This document shows, one piece after another, positions 17,764 to 26,856 of a stretch of 64,000 bases of DNA. The notes below the pieces were generated by a model. That model worked only from the letters and a program-made list of their open reading frames with translations, was not told the origin of the DNA and did no database searches. The stretch covers positions 310,001 to 374,000 of the forward strand of contig NZ_SRLH01000003.1 of the NCBI RefSeq assembly GCF_004745595.1, in the 5' to 3' direction. The DNA comes from Flavobacterium humi. Its GTDB lineage: Bacteria; Bacteroidota; Bacteroidia; Flavobacteriales; Flavobacteriaceae. Numbering within the stretch: position 1 is the first letter of the stretch; every line of letters begins with the position of its first letter. The translations under genes were made by a program, and so were the position numbers.

Positions 17764-18399
17764 TCAGCTTTTAAGAAAAGACATAAATACTTCCCTCGGG
17801 ATTTCCCGGCAGCCCAGGCTTTGCAGATGATCGTTATAAATCTGGCAGTCCAGCAGCGTATAATCCTTTTCCTGGATGTAATTGACCAAAGCGATAAAAG
17901 CAACCTTTGACGCATTGCTTACTCTGGAAAACATGCTTTCCCCGCAAAAAACAGGATGCATGTCCACACCGTACAAGCCGCCAACCAGTTCGTTATTCTG
18001 CCAAACTTCCACCGACATGGCTTTGCCCATATGGTGCAGTTGGCAATAGGCCTCAATCATTTCATCTGAAATCCAGGTGCCGTACTGCCCTTCGCGCTTA
18101 ACCGTTTGGCAATGCAGCATGACTTCCCTGAAAACCGTATTGAAAGTTACCTTAAAAATGCCCCTGTTCATGATATTGCGCATGCTTTTGGAGACTTTAA
18201 ACTCTTCCGGGAACAGCACCATCCGCTCTAACGGGGACCACCACAAAATGGGATCGCCATCTTCAAACCATGGAAAAATGCCGTTTTGATAGGCCAATAC
18301 AATCCTTTCCACAGATAAATCGCCGCCAATGGCCAGCAAACCTTCGGGTGAAGATTCCTGTACCGGTGGAAAAGTTAGCGCTTCGGTCAAAAAATGCAT
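17764..18399 (-). CDS. aat: Leucyl/phenylalanyl-tRNA-protein transferase
   Basis: A 211-residue enzyme that adds Leu or Phe from tRNA to proteins with N-terminal Arg or Lys, marking them for ClpS/ClpAP degradation. The signature Y-Q-N-G-I-F-P-W-F and WWSPLERMVL near residues 33-60, and CGESMFSR later, are diagnostic. Family length is normal. No close operon partner; a terminator region (18451-18482) lies upstream, belonging to the DUF3127 gene. Confidence 0.96.
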   Translation of the reverse strand: MHFLTEALTFPPVQESSPEGLLAIGGDLSVERIVLAYQNGIFPWFEDGDPILWWSPLERMVLFPEEFKVSKSMRNIMNRGIFKVTFNTVFREVMLHCQTVKREGQYGTWISDEMIEAYCQLHHMGKAMSVEVWQNNELVGGLYGVDMHPVFCGESMFSRVSNASKVAFIALVNYIQEKDYTLLDCQIYNDHLQSLGCREIPREVFMSFLKS

Positions 18400-18450
18400 A
18401 ATAATACTGATTTCATTTATCTATCGGAAAAAACAAATTACTCCTAACAA

Positions 18451-18482
18451 AAAAGCCAGAAATACGATTACTTCTGACTTTT
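18451..18482 (-). terminator. Terminator after the DUF3127 gene
   Basis: Stem AAAAGCCAGAA paired with TTCTGACTTTT, one mismatch, about 10-base loop, followed on the minus strand by a T run. Confidence 0.65.
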
Positions 18483-18502
18483 GTTTTTCCCGGTTTCCTT
18501 TT

Positions 18503-18874
18503 TTAGAAAGGTAAATCGTCGTGTTCTTCTTCTTTAAAATTAGTGGCAGGCTCGAAAGTTTCAGCAGAAGGCATCGCCGGTGAAGGTGCTGAAGCCTGTG
18601 CTTGTACTCTTTCTATTCTCCATCCCTGGATAGAATTGAAATATTTGGTTTCCCCTTGCGGATTTACCCATTCGCGGCCTCTTAAATTGATCGAAACCTT
18701 CACTTGTTCCCCAACTTGGTAGCTGTTCAGATCGTCTACTTTTGCCTGGGTGAATTCAATCATAATGTGTTGCGGATATTGCTCATCTGTAGTGATTACC
18801 ACTTCTCTTTTCTTGAATGATGCACTAACGTCCTGTGTAGGGTTAACCACCTTAATTCTTCCTGTAACTTCCAT
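18503..18874 (-). CDS. DUF3127 protein, OB-fold-like with SSB-type acidic tail
   Basis: A 123-residue cytoplasmic protein. Residues 1-90 are beta-rich with the spacing of an OB fold (M-E-V-T-G-R-I-K-V start, then KKREVVITT and a W-R-I-E-R-V edge strand), the DUF3127 family. A Pro/Ala/Ser linker (about 91-108) follows, then the acidic end E-E-E-H-D-D-L-P-F. That last part closely resembles the C-terminal tip of single-stranded DNA-binding proteins (E. coli SSB ends DDDIPF), which docks repair and replication enzymes. The gene follows the flavin reductase-like gene by 7 bases. Function is not established; see findings. Confidence 0.87.
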   Translation of the reverse strand: MEVTGRIKVVNPTQDVSASFKKREVVITTDEQYPQHIMIEFTQAKVDDLNSYQVGEQVKVSINLRGREWVNPQGETKYFNSIQGWRIERVQAQASAPSPAMPSAETFEPATNFKEEEHDDLPF

Positions 18875-18881
18875 CTTCTGT

Positions 18882-19754
18882 TTATTTAGCCAACAATACT
18901 TTCCATGCCGAAAGTACGTCTTGATTATTTAAATATTCTTTTGCTTTCAAATGCACTTTTTGCTCATCATCGGAACTTAAAACTCCTTTCACGGCAAAAT
19001 TTTCCTGCACAAATATAGCAATTTCTTCCTCACTTGGCAATGCTTCGATATTTCCTAACATGCCCAGGTCATTTCCGTCGAACACTTCGCTTTTTTTGAT
19101 GAATTCCGGTATGCTGTCTACACCGATGCCAAGCGTGGTCAGCGGTTTCGGCACTTCAAACAGCCCTTGGTTGGCACGCGAATACCAGTTTCCGCCCATA
19201 CGGGCAACCAAGTCAATCTTGTGCTGGTCAATTGTTCCGGTTTCGTCCAGGATGGCTTCATCAATATGGATCTTGACCACTTCGCAGATGATCAGGTTCC
19301 CGGCACCACCTTCTTGTCCTAATTCGATGATTTCGTTCACTTTGCATTCAAACTGAACCGGTGATTCGGCCACGCGGTATGGTTTTACGATATGCGAAGG
19401 GATGGGTGTTAAGCCCGATTTTACAAATTCGTTGATTCCTTCGGCATATTCCGTACTGGACAACGAAGCCTGCTGTACAATAGCGTAGTTTACCACATTA
19501 ATAACCACTTCTCGGGTGATTTTCGCGTTTTCCAGCGTATGCTTGGTCGTATTCCCGCGGACTCTCCTTGCCGGCGAAAAAATCAGGATCGGCGGATTGG
19601 CGCTAAACACATTGAAAAAACTGAAAGGCGATAAATTCGGTTTCCCGTTCGCATCTACAGTACTGGCAAAAGCAATCGGCCTTGGCCCAATAGCTCCCTG
19701 CAGATACGCCTGCATTTGCGGTGTGGTAATGTCTTTTGGAGAAATGCTTAACAT
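18882..19754 (-). CDS. Flavin reductase-like FMN-binding protein
   Basis: A 290-residue protein. Residues about 10-200 match the flavin reductase-like split-barrel domain (I-G-P-R-P-I-A-F-A-S-T and N-L-S-P-F-S-F-F-N). Members bind FMN and reduce flavins or act as oxidoreductases; the substrate is unknown. The C-terminal 80 residues form a helical extension (with FAVKGVLSSDDEQK) not part of the core domain. It begins an operon with the DUF3127 gene, 7 bases apart, and has an exact promoter box 17 bases upstream. Confidence 0.87.
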   Translation of the reverse strand: MLSISPKDITTPQMQAYLQGAIGPRPIAFASTVDANGKPNLSPFSFFNVFSANPPILIFSPARRVRGNTTKHTLENAKITREVVINVVNYAIVQQASLSSTEYAEGINEFVKSGLTPIPSHIVKPYRVAESPVQFECKVNEIIELGQEGGAGNLIICEVVKIHIDEAILDETGTIDQHKIDLVARMGGNWYSRANQGLFEVPKPLTTLGIGVDSIPEFIKKSEVFDGNDLGMLGNIEALPSEEEIAIFVQENFAVKGVLSSDDEQKVHLKAKEYLNNQDVLSAWKVLLAK

Positions 19755-19771
19755 GATTTTTTTATTTGGAA

Positions 19772-19779
19772 CAAAAATA
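19772..19779 (-). promoter_or_regulatory. Promoter of flavin reductase-DUF3127 operon, -7 box TATTTTTG
   Basis: Exact TAnnTTTG match on the minus strand, leader about 11 bases. Confidence 0.55.
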
Positions 19780-19808
19780 AGAAATCCGATGGTTTTGAAT
19801 TGAAGGTT

Positions 19809-20687
19809 TTAATTTAATTTTTTCCTGTATTTTTTAGGCTGTCCTTTTTTCTTGAAAACCGCTTTGCGGCCATCCCAGGCATAGGTTTCTTTCCAGGTGG
19901 TTACGTCAAATATTTCGCCGGATTCGTCTGTGTTTTCGGCTTCTTCCACTTCTTTGAATATCAATCCGGGCTGGCCGTTTTTCTCTTTTGGGAAAATAAA
20001 CTGCTCCGAATGGTAATATACTCCGGCATCGCCTACTTCTTCCTTTTCAGGTAAAGAGAGTAACTCCTTGCCCGTCCATCCGAAATAGAAATAAAAGGTT
20101 GGAATCCCGCAGGCTTCCCCACTGAAACTAATGCGGTAAATATCTTCCAGATTGGACAGACCGAGGCTTCCGATGAGCTTGTTCTGGAAAAAACGGCTTT
20201 CGTTGAGGCTCCTGGCAAATGTTTTTTGCTCCAGCAATTGATTTCCCGAATCTAAAACCTTGACGGTGATGGAGCAATATTCGGATTCGTAGCCTTCGAT
20301 TTGCTTTTTTTCAATTTTATCTATTGTGGTCAAAAAAACATACTGCTTGGTTTTTACATAATCCAATGCCAGGAAACCTTGCCAGACAAATCCCGATTTT
20401 ACTTTCCCAGCGGCATCTTCATACTGGATTTCGGCCCAGGAAACATTAATCCCCTTGATCTTCAAGGTGTTTTCGGTCCGGTTCAGAATAGTTACGGGTT
20501 TGCCCAATTGGAGCGAATCGAGCAATGTGCTGCCGGCAGAAGCCTCGCTTCGGATGTAACAGTTTTTGGCGCCTATCATTGCCTTCACATTCTCATATTG
20601 GTTCCAATAGCCGCTGTGGTTCATTTCTTCCTGCGAATACGAAAAAAAAGAAGAGAGTATCAGCAGGAAAGAAAAATAATTTCTCAT
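19809..20687 (-). CDS. Secreted SH3-like domain protein, function unknown
   Basis: A 292-residue protein with a signal peptide (M-R-N-Y-F-S-F-L-L-I-L..., cleavage after Y-S-Q). Residues about 35-100 look like a bacterial SH3 domain (N-C-Y-I-R-S-E-A-S ... L-G-K-P-V-T-I-L), which often binds peptidoglycan or other wall components; the rest is beta-rich and unassigned, with a very basic end. The start at 20687 gives the signal peptide and follows the promoter box at 20705-20712; the reading frame is open back to 20849, but that part lies upstream of the promoter. Confidence 0.75.
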   Translation of the reverse strand: MRNYFSFLLILSSFFSYSQEEMNHSGYWNQYENVKAMIGAKNCYIRSEASAGSTLLDSLQLGKPVTILNRTENTLKIKGINVSWAEIQYEDAAGKVKSGFVWQGFLALDYVKTKQYVFLTTIDKIEKKQIEGYESEYCSITVKVLDSGNQLLEQKTFARSLNESRFFQNKLIGSLGLSNLEDIYRISFSGEACGIPTFYFYFGWTGKELLSLPEKEEVGDAGVYYHSEQFIFPKEKNGQPGLIFKEVEEAENTDESGEIFDVTTWKETYAWDGRKAVFKKKGQPKKYRKKLN

Positions 20688-20704
20688 TTGGATCGTTTTT
20701 ATGC

Positions 20705-20712
20705 CAAAGATA
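20705..20712 (-). promoter_or_regulatory. Promoter of SH3-like gene, -7 box TATCTTTG
   Basis: Exact match; expected transcription start near 20698, 11 bases before the ATG at 20687. Confidence 0.6.
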
Positions 20713-20861
20713 TCTTTTCCTTTCCAATTGCCTTGAGTTTCCCTGGCCTTGTTTTGGAATGTTGCCCATTTTAAGTGTTCCGTAAGGAAATTTCTTTTTT
20801 TGAGTTCGTATTGAAAAGCATCTGATGTCTTTTTAGTATATTTATCCACTCAAGAAAACCT

Positions 20862-22007
20862 ATGCAATTTTCTACCAAAAGAAACGTTACCCGATGGGTC
20901 CTGATGTCAATTTCATTCCTGATCATTGTCGTGATTTTATGGAATACCTATATTTTTTTCCAGATTTTCAAAAACGAGGAAAGAATAAAAATGGAAGTTT
21001 GGGCTACCGCTCAAAAATCATTGCACACCGCAGGCGATAATGCCGATGTGGACCTTCCGCTCCAGATCATTTCAAACAATACCACCATTCCTATCATCCT
21101 GACCGATAAAAACGACGCGGTTTTGGGCAGCAATAACATTGACGATGAGATCATTAAGGATTCCACAAAATTTAAAAACCTGCTGCAGAGCTTCAAAAAA
21201 TCAAACAACAGGATCGAATTTGAAATTGACAAAGGGAATGTCCGGTACCTATATTATGCCAATTCGCCTTTGCTGAGCAAATTGAAATACTACCCGATCG
21301 CGCTGGTCATGGTTATTTTCCTCTTCGGGGCTTTGGTATACAACTATTACAAATCCACAAAAATGGGTACCCAAAACAAACTTTGGGCAGGGATGGCAAA
21401 GGAAACCGCACACCAGATCGGGACGCCGCTTTCTTCGCTTATCGGCTGGGTCGAAATCATGAAAGCCGACAATGTAGATGAAACCACTGTTACCGAAATC
21501 GAAAAAGACATCCACCGACTGCAAAACATTACCGACCGTTTTTCAAAAATAGGTTCCGAACCCAGCCTGGAATTGCGGGACCTGATTAGCGAAACACAAA
21601 GTGCTTACGAATACCTACAGTCCCGTTTTTCGAAACAAGTGATTTTTACCTTCAAAGCGCCCAAACACAACATTCCCATTTTGATCAATCCGACACTACA
21701 CGGCTGGGCGGTCGAGAACCTCATTAAAAATGCCATCGACGCCATGCGCGGAAGAGGGACAATTGCCATCACTATTGAAGATGACGGGAGAATTGCCAAA
21801 ATAAACATCACCGATAACGGAAAAGGAATTCCCAAAAACCAATTTAGGACTATCTTTGAGCCTGGTTTCACTACCAAAAAAAGGGGTTGGGGACTAGGGC
21901 TTTCGTTAACCAAAAGAATCGTGGAAGAATACCACAAAGGACGCATCAAAGTCTTACACTCCGAAATCAACAAAGGAACGACCATTCAAATAACTTTTAA
22001 GAGATGA
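20862..22007 (+). CDS. Sensor histidine kinase
   Basis: A 381-residue inner-membrane kinase: membrane helix 12-35, periplasmic sensor 36-142, second helix 143-162, then a dimerisation/phosphoacceptor helix with His184 in A-K-E-T-A-H-Q-I-G-T-P-L, and a HATPase domain with N box (N-L-I-K-N-A-I-D-A-M), G1 (D-N-G-K-G-I-P) and G2 (G-L-G-L-S-L). No response regulator gene is adjacent, so the partner is elsewhere. Its stop overlaps the next gene by 4 bases (ATGA), coupling it to an FAD oxidoreductase and mtgA. A weak promoter box (TATATTTA) is at 20837-20844. Confidence 0.93.
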   Translation: MQFSTKRNVTRWVLMSISFLIIVVILWNTYIFFQIFKNEERIKMEVWATAQKSLHTAGDNADVDLPLQIISNNTTIPIILTDKNDAVLGSNNIDDEIIKDSTKFKNLLQSFKKSNNRIEFEIDKGNVRYLYYANSPLLSKLKYYPIALVMVIFLFGALVYNYYKSTKMGTQNKLWAGMAKETAHQIGTPLSSLIGWVEIMKADNVDETTVTEIEKDIHRLQNITDRFSKIGSEPSLELRDLISETQSAYEYLQSRFSKQVIFTFKAPKHNIPILINPTLHGWAVENLIKNAIDAMRGRGTIAITIEDDGRIAKINITDNGKGIPKNQFRTIFEPGFTTKKRGWGLGLSLTKRIVEEYHKGRIKVLHSEINKGTTIQITFKR

Positions 22008-23116
22008 ATTTAAGCTACTGGGAGCTCAAAAACTGGTTTACAAATGTAGACTATACTGTTGTAGGAAGCGGAATCGTTGGCCTTCACACAGCCCTGCGCC
22101 TACGCGAACGTTTTCCGCAAAGCAAAATCCTGGTACTCGAAAAAGGCATGTTGCCCGAAGGTGCCAGTACGAAAAACGCAGGTTTTGCCTGTTTTGGAAG
22201 TTTATCCGAAATTATCGATGACCTCAAATCCCATTCGGAGGAAGAAGTGATACAGCTTATCCAAAAGCGTTGGCAGGGATTGCAGCTGCTGCGCAAAAAC
22301 CTGGGCGACCAGGCCATAGATTTCAAGCCTTACGGCGGATATGAATTATTTTTGAAAGAAGACGAAAGCACGTATAACGAATGCCTGCAAAAAATGCCTT
22401 TCATCAATGATATCCTAAAACCCTTATTCAAAACAGAGGTGTTTGAGAAAAATGTAGACCGCTTTGGTTTTGGCAACATCCAGGAGTATACTATTTTCAA
22501 TCCTTTTGAAGCCCAGATCGATACCGGGAACATGATGCAGGCATTGCTAAAAGAAGTGCATGCCCAAAATATCCTGATCCTGAACAACCAAACGGTAAAC
22601 GGATTCCATGACGGTCCTAACGGTGTTGAAATTTCCGTAAACGATTATGGTTTTACGACCCAAAAACTGCTTTTTGCCACCAACGGATTTGCCGGCGAAC
22701 TAACCAAACATGCTGTAAAACCGGCCAGGGCACAGGTTTTGATTACCGAACCGATCCCAAACCTGGACATCAAGGGTACTTTCCATTTGGACAAGGGATA
22801 TTATTATTTCCGGAATATTGGGGACAGGATACTCTTTGGCGGAGGCCGGAACTTGGATTTTGAAGGGGAAACCACCACTGAATTTGGACAAACGCAACGC
22901 ATTCAAAACAAATTGGAAGAATTGCTTTCCACCGTAATCTTACCAAATCAGGAATACACCATCGCCCACAGGTGGAGTGGTATCATGGGCTTGGGTTCCC
23001 ATAAAAAACCCATCGTAGAACAATTGTCTGAAAATGTATATTGCGGCGTAAGGCTCGGTGGAATGGGTGTGGCAATAGGAAGTTTAATCGGACAGGAATT
23101 AGCGGATTTAGTATAA
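22004..23116 (+). CDS. FAD-dependent oxidoreductase (DAO family)
   Basis: A 370-residue protein with an N-terminal FAD-binding Rossmann motif (V-V-G-S-G-I-V-G-L, 19-27), an acidic ribose-binding residue in V-L-E-K-G, and the DAO-family segment GASTKNAGFACFG. The C-terminus has H-R-W-S-G-I-M and V-R-L-G-G-M-G-V-A as in D-amino acid oxidase, glycine oxidase and related amine oxidases. The substrate is unknown. Start overlaps the kinase stop by 4 bases, and its stop overlaps the mtgA start by 1 base, so the three genes form an operon. Confidence 0.9.
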   Translation: MNLSYWELKNWFTNVDYTVVGSGIVGLHTALRLRERFPQSKILVLEKGMLPEGASTKNAGFACFGSLSEIIDDLKSHSEEEVIQLIQKRWQGLQLLRKNLGDQAIDFKPYGGYELFLKEDESTYNECLQKMPFINDILKPLFKTEVFEKNVDRFGFGNIQEYTIFNPFEAQIDTGNMMQALLKEVHAQNILILNNQTVNGFHDGPNGVEISVNDYGFTTQKLLFATNGFAGELTKHAVKPARAQVLITEPIPNLDIKGTFHLDKGYYYFRNIGDRILFGGGRNLDFEGETTTEFGQTQRIQNKLEELLSTVILPNQEYTIAHRWSGIMGLGSHKKPIVEQLSENVYCGVRLGGMGVAIGSLIGQELADLV

Positions 23117-23865
23117 TGGCAACGAAAAAGACAACAAAAGCGAAGCCGGCTGCAAAAACGGCTGCAAAAAAAGAAAATACCAGTTTTGGGAGCAAAGTAA
23201 AACGTTTCCTCCTCAAAACCATGCTTTGGTTTCTCGGGCTTTCCCTGTTTTTTGTGGTATTGTTCAAATTTGTCCCGGTCCCTTTCACCCCACTTATGGC
23301 GGTTCGGGCTTTTGAGCATAATTCCGATGGGAAAGACATGGTCTGCAGCCATGACTGGGTGCCGCTGGAAGATATTTCGATGAACCTCCAAAAAGCGGTC
23401 GTAGCCAGTGAAGACGGTAATTTCCTCAAACATAACGGCTTCGATTTCGGGGCAATGCAAAAAGCCTTCAGCAGCAATCAGAAAGGGAAAAAACTCAAAG
23501 GAGGCAGTACCATTTCGCAACAAACCGCCAAAAATGTTTTCTTGTGGCAGGGAAGAAGTTACGTCAGGAAAGGGCTTGAGGCCTATTTTACCGTCCTGAT
23601 CGAATTGATCTGGGGAAAGGAACGCATCATGGAAGTCTACCTGAACAGCATCGAAATGGGAGATGGCGTATACGGTGCGGAAGCAGCATCGAAATATTGG
23701 TTCCATAAAAGCGCCAAAAACCTGACCAAATACGAAGCGGCTTCTATAGCGGCCATTTTGCCCAATCCGAGGAAATACAAAGCAACCAACTCTTCTTCGT
23801 ATGTAGAAAGAAGGAAAAGCAAAACCTTGCGTGTCATGCGGCAGGTAGGAAAATTAGAATATTAA
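23116..23865 (+). CDS. mtgA: Monofunctional peptidoglycan glycosyltransferase
   Basis: A 249-residue GT51 enzyme that polymerises lipid II into glycan strands. It has a basic Ala/Lys-rich cytoplasmic tail (1-30), one membrane helix (about 32-52), then the GT51 domain: catalytic motif EDGNFLKHNGFD (99-110, Glu99), GGSTISQQTAKN, and the second Glu region YLNSIEMG. There is no transpeptidase domain. The start at 23116 overlaps the upstream stop (TAATG). Confidence 0.95.
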   Translation: MATKKTTKAKPAAKTAAKKENTSFGSKVKRFLLKTMLWFLGLSLFFVVLFKFVPVPFTPLMAVRAFEHNSDGKDMVCSHDWVPLEDISMNLQKAVVASEDGNFLKHNGFDFGAMQKAFSSNQKGKKLKGGSTISQQTAKNVFLWQGRSYVRKGLEAYFTVLIELIWGKERIMEVYLNSIEMGDGVYGAEAASKYWFHKSAKNLTKYEAASIAAILPNPRKYKATNSSSYVERRKSKTLRVMRQVGKLEY

Positions 23866-23929
23866 AAATTTAACACAGAGTTAGTAAAATACGCAGTAAT
23901 TTAGAGACTCATTCTTAATTAGGGAAATC

Positions 23930-25567
23930 ATGAAACGTTTCATCCAAAAAAAATATATACTCACCTTTTTAGCAAGTGCCTTCCTCTTTGCAGGTGTCAG
24001 TTTTAAGGAAGATTTTTTCGAAATAGCCAAACAGATCGAAATTTTCACCACGTTATTCAAAACCGTCAATATGAATTATGTAGACGAAACCAATCCGGCG
24101 GAATTGATGGACAAATCCATTAAAAGCATGCTCGCGGACCTGGATCCTTACACGGTTTATTTTAACGAACAGGATGTGGCAAAATTCAAGATCAACAATA
24201 CCGGCGAATACACTGGAATTGGTGCCATGATCAACCGTAAAGAAGGGAAACTCATTGTCCGTGAAGCCTACAAAAATTATCCTGCAGACAAGGCAGGGCT
24301 TAAGGCTGGTGATGAAATTATCCAGATTGGCGATGTCAACCTGATTGATTTTAAAGAAGATGCCTCACAGCTTCTGAAAGGAAGCAAAAATGCTAAAATC
24401 GATATTAAATACAAGCGCCAGGGCGAATTGAAATCGACACAGCTTATTTTGGATGAGGTCGAATTGAACGCTGTTCCTTATTTCGGGAAAATAGACGATA
24501 AAACCGGTTATATTGTTTTGTCCCAGTTCAATGCCAAAGCGTCAACAGAAACCAAACAGGCTTTGGAAAAATTAAAAGAACAAGGTGCCACACAGATTAT
24601 TTTGGACCTTCGGGGCAATCCCGGCGGGCTTTTAGGAGAAGCGGTCAATATCTGCAACCTTTTTGTCCCGAATAACGAAACCATCGTAACTACAAAATCA
24701 CATATCGCCAAGCACAACAACACTTACAAAACGTCCAGGAATCCTATAGATACTGAAATTCCATTGGCAATTATAGTAGACGGAAAAAGTGCTTCCGCGA
24801 GTGAGATCGTAGCAGGAGCCTTACAGGACTTGGACCGTGCGGTAATTATCGGCAGCAGGAGTTTCGGAAAAGGATTGGTGCAGCGCCCGTTGGACCTTTC
24901 GTACGGGACACAGCTGAAGGTGACCATATCGAGGTATTATACACCTTCGGGAAGATGTATACAGGCTTTGGATTATTCCAAAAAAGATGCAAACGGGAAA
25001 GCTATCCGTACCGAATCTAAAAATTACAATGCTTTCAAAACCAGAAAAGGCCGTACTGTGTATGACGGAGGCGGGATCCAGCCGGATATTGAACTGGAAG
25101 AAACCAAAACCACCAGCATTATAGAAGCCTTGGAGAAAAACGATGCCATCTTCAATTACGCGACGGCTTATTATTACAAAAACCCGTCATTAGGAGATAA
25201 GATACCGGTATTGGGCGATGCAGAATTCGCTGCTTTCAAGAATTTTCTAAAAACTCAGAATTTCTCGTTTGACACGAAAACGGAATTGGCCCTTAAAGAA
25301 ACCATGCAACAGGCCAAAAAGGAAAAAATAGACGCCACGATAAAAGTACAGTATGACAACTTATTAGCTTCTTTGCAAAAAGCGGAAGAATTGGAAATGG
25401 ATAAAAACAAAACGGAAATCCTTAATTTACTGCGGGATGAGATCATCAAACGCTTTCAATACAAAGAAGGATTGTACCTTTTTTACACCAAAAACAATTC
25501 GGAAATAAAAAAAGCTTCGCAATTATTGTCCAACACAACAGAATACAACCAAATACTTAAAAAATAA
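23930..25567 (+). CDS. S41-family C-terminal processing protease
   Basis: A 545-residue serine protease with an N-terminal signal/anchor (about 8-24), a PDZ domain (about 85-170) and the S41 catalytic core. The catalytic Ser is within SASASE (287-292) and the Lys is K314 in SFGKGLVQ. The C-terminal 150 residues are helical. Such Ctp/Prc proteases trim or degrade periplasmic proteins, often peptidoglycan hydrolases. It lies 64 bases after mtgA and its stop overlaps the OmpA-like gene (TAATG). Confidence 0.95.
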   Translation: MKRFIQKKYILTFLASAFLFAGVSFKEDFFEIAKQIEIFTTLFKTVNMNYVDETNPAELMDKSIKSMLADLDPYTVYFNEQDVAKFKINNTGEYTGIGAMINRKEGKLIVREAYKNYPADKAGLKAGDEIIQIGDVNLIDFKEDASQLLKGSKNAKIDIKYKRQGELKSTQLILDEVELNAVPYFGKIDDKTGYIVLSQFNAKASTETKQALEKLKEQGATQIILDLRGNPGGLLGEAVNICNLFVPNNETIVTTKSHIAKHNNTYKTSRNPIDTEIPLAIIVDGKSASASEIVAGALQDLDRAVIIGSRSFGKGLVQRPLDLSYGTQLKVTISRYYTPSGRCIQALDYSKKDANGKAIRTESKNYNAFKTRKGRTVYDGGGIQPDIELEETKTTSIIEALEKNDAIFNYATAYYYKNPSLGDKIPVLGDAEFAAFKNFLKTQNFSFDTKTELALKETMQQAKKEKIDATIKVQYDNLLASLQKAEELEMDKNKTEILNLLRDEIIKRFQYKEGLYLFYTKNNSEIKKASQLLSNTTEYNQILKK

Positions 25568-26385
25568 TGAATAAGTATTGGAAAATCTTATTCTTACTTT
25601 TCTCTTTCTCAGCAGTTTCGGCCCAGGAAGAAGTCGTCAATTCGGTGTATTTCGAGTTTGACAAATACCATCTGGATGAAAAACAAGGCAATGCTGTTGT
25701 CTCGTTTATTAAAAATGTGGATTCCACAAGGGTAGAATCAATACAGATTTTCGGTTATTGCGATGACAGGGGAAAAGACGCTTACAACTTCAAACTCTCT
25801 AACAACAGGGCCAATACCATTAAGAACAAATTGGTTTCAAGCGGTATCAAAAGCAAGATTATTGTTACCATTGAAGGCAAGGGCCGTGTACTTATAGACG
25901 ACGATATACTGGAAAACCTACCTGAAGTCCGTTCTAAAAACCGCAGGGTCGATGTTGTGGTCAACATGAAACCCTTACCCAAAATAGTGCTTCCGGGCAT
26001 GTTTAACGAAATCCAGAAAAAGCATATCGTCGGGGACCGGATATTCCTGGCAGATGTCCTTTTTGAAAAAGGGAGCAGCAAAATCAATATCAAGGCTAAA
26101 AACGATCTGGAAAAAATGGCTAAAGCCCTTCTGAAGTATAAAAACCTGAAATTTGAAATCCAGGGCCATGTTTGTTGCACGCCGCCATATCAAAAAGAAG
26201 CCATAGACCGCGATACCAAAAAAAGGCAGCTTTCCTCCAATCGTGCCCAGGCCGTTTATAAATTTTTCGTTACCAAAAAAATAGACAAGCTGCGCATGAC
26301 TTACAAAGGGTATGGGAACAGCCAGCCTTTGGGGAAAGAACCCGAATACGACCGGCGGGTGGAACTTGTGATCACTAGTATTTAG
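25567..26385 (+). CDS. Periplasmic protein with two OmpA-like domains
   Basis: A 272-residue protein: signal peptide (1-20, V-S-A-Q), then two OmpA-like peptidoglycan-binding domains in tandem. The first (about 25-130) has F-E-F-D-K-Y-H-L and N-N-R-A-N-T-I-K; the second (about 155-270) has L-F-E-K-G-S-S-K-I and S-S-N-R-A-Q-A-V. No outer-membrane barrel is present. It probably tethers or measures the cell wall. Start overlaps the S41 protease stop by one base; its own stop overlaps the converging acetyltransferase stop by 4 bases. Confidence 0.88.
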   Translation: MNKYWKILFLLFSFSAVSAQEEVVNSVYFEFDKYHLDEKQGNAVVSFIKNVDSTRVESIQIFGYCDDRGKDAYNFKLSNNRANTIKNKLVSSGIKSKIIVTIEGKGRVLIDDDILENLPEVRSKNRRVDVVVNMKPLPKIVLPGMFNEIQKKHIVGDRIFLADVLFEKGSSKINIKAKNDLEKMAKALLKYKNLKFEIQGHVCCTPPYQKEAIDRDTKKRQLSSNRAQAVYKFFVTKKIDKLRMTYKGYGNSQPLGKEPEYDRRVELVITSI

Positions 26386-26828
26386 CCGCGTTTCATCCGG
26401 ATGTGCGGTATGTCATCTTCCAGATAGGTTTCGGAAGTGGCTACAAAACCATGGCTTTCGTAGAATTTCTTAAGGTATAATTGTGCCGAAATAGTGATTT
26501 GGCTCTTGCCGAAATGCTCCAGGATGCCTTTGATCGCTTCCCGCATCAGGTCATGGCCCCATTTGTTTTCCCGGAATTTGGCCGCTACGATTACCCTTCC
26601 GATGGAAGCTTCCTCAAAATAGTACCCGGCATCGAACAACCGGCAGTAGGCTGCCAATTCATTTTCATAATACGCCAGGACATGCAATGCTTTTTGGTCT
26701 TTGCTGTCAATATCCTGATAAATGCAGTTTTGCTCCACGATAAAGACTTCGCTGCGCAATTTTAGTATATCATATACTTCTTGTCCTGAAAGTTCCGTAA
26801 AAGGCCTTATTTTGAATTCTAACGGCAT
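26382..26828 (-). CDS. ElaA-like GNAT acetyltransferase
   Basis: A 148-residue GNAT protein of the ElaA type: motif F-I-V-E-Q-N-C-I-Y-Q-D-I-D near residues 29-41, acetyl-CoA region with I-G-R-V-I-V-A-A-K-F-R-E-N-K-W-G-H-D-L-M, and the C-terminal F-Y-E-S-H-G-F-V. The substrate is not known. An exact promoter box (26845-26852) lies 17 bases upstream. It converges with the OmpA-like gene with overlapping stop codons. Confidence 0.9.
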   Translation of the reverse strand: MPLEFKIRPFTELSGQEVYDILKLRSEVFIVEQNCIYQDIDSKDQKALHVLAYYENELAAYCRLFDAGYYFEEASIGRVIVAAKFRENKWGHDLMREAIKGILEHFGKSQITISAQLYLKKFYESHGFVATSETYLEDDIPHIRMKRG

Positions 26829-26844
26829 AATTGAATCATTTATA

Positions 26845-26852
26845 CAAAAGTA
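26845..26852 (-). promoter_or_regulatory. Promoter of ElaA-like gene, -7 box TACTTTTG
   Basis: Exact TAnnTTTG match on the minus strand, leader about 10 bases. Confidence 0.55.
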
Positions 26853-26856
26853 ACAA

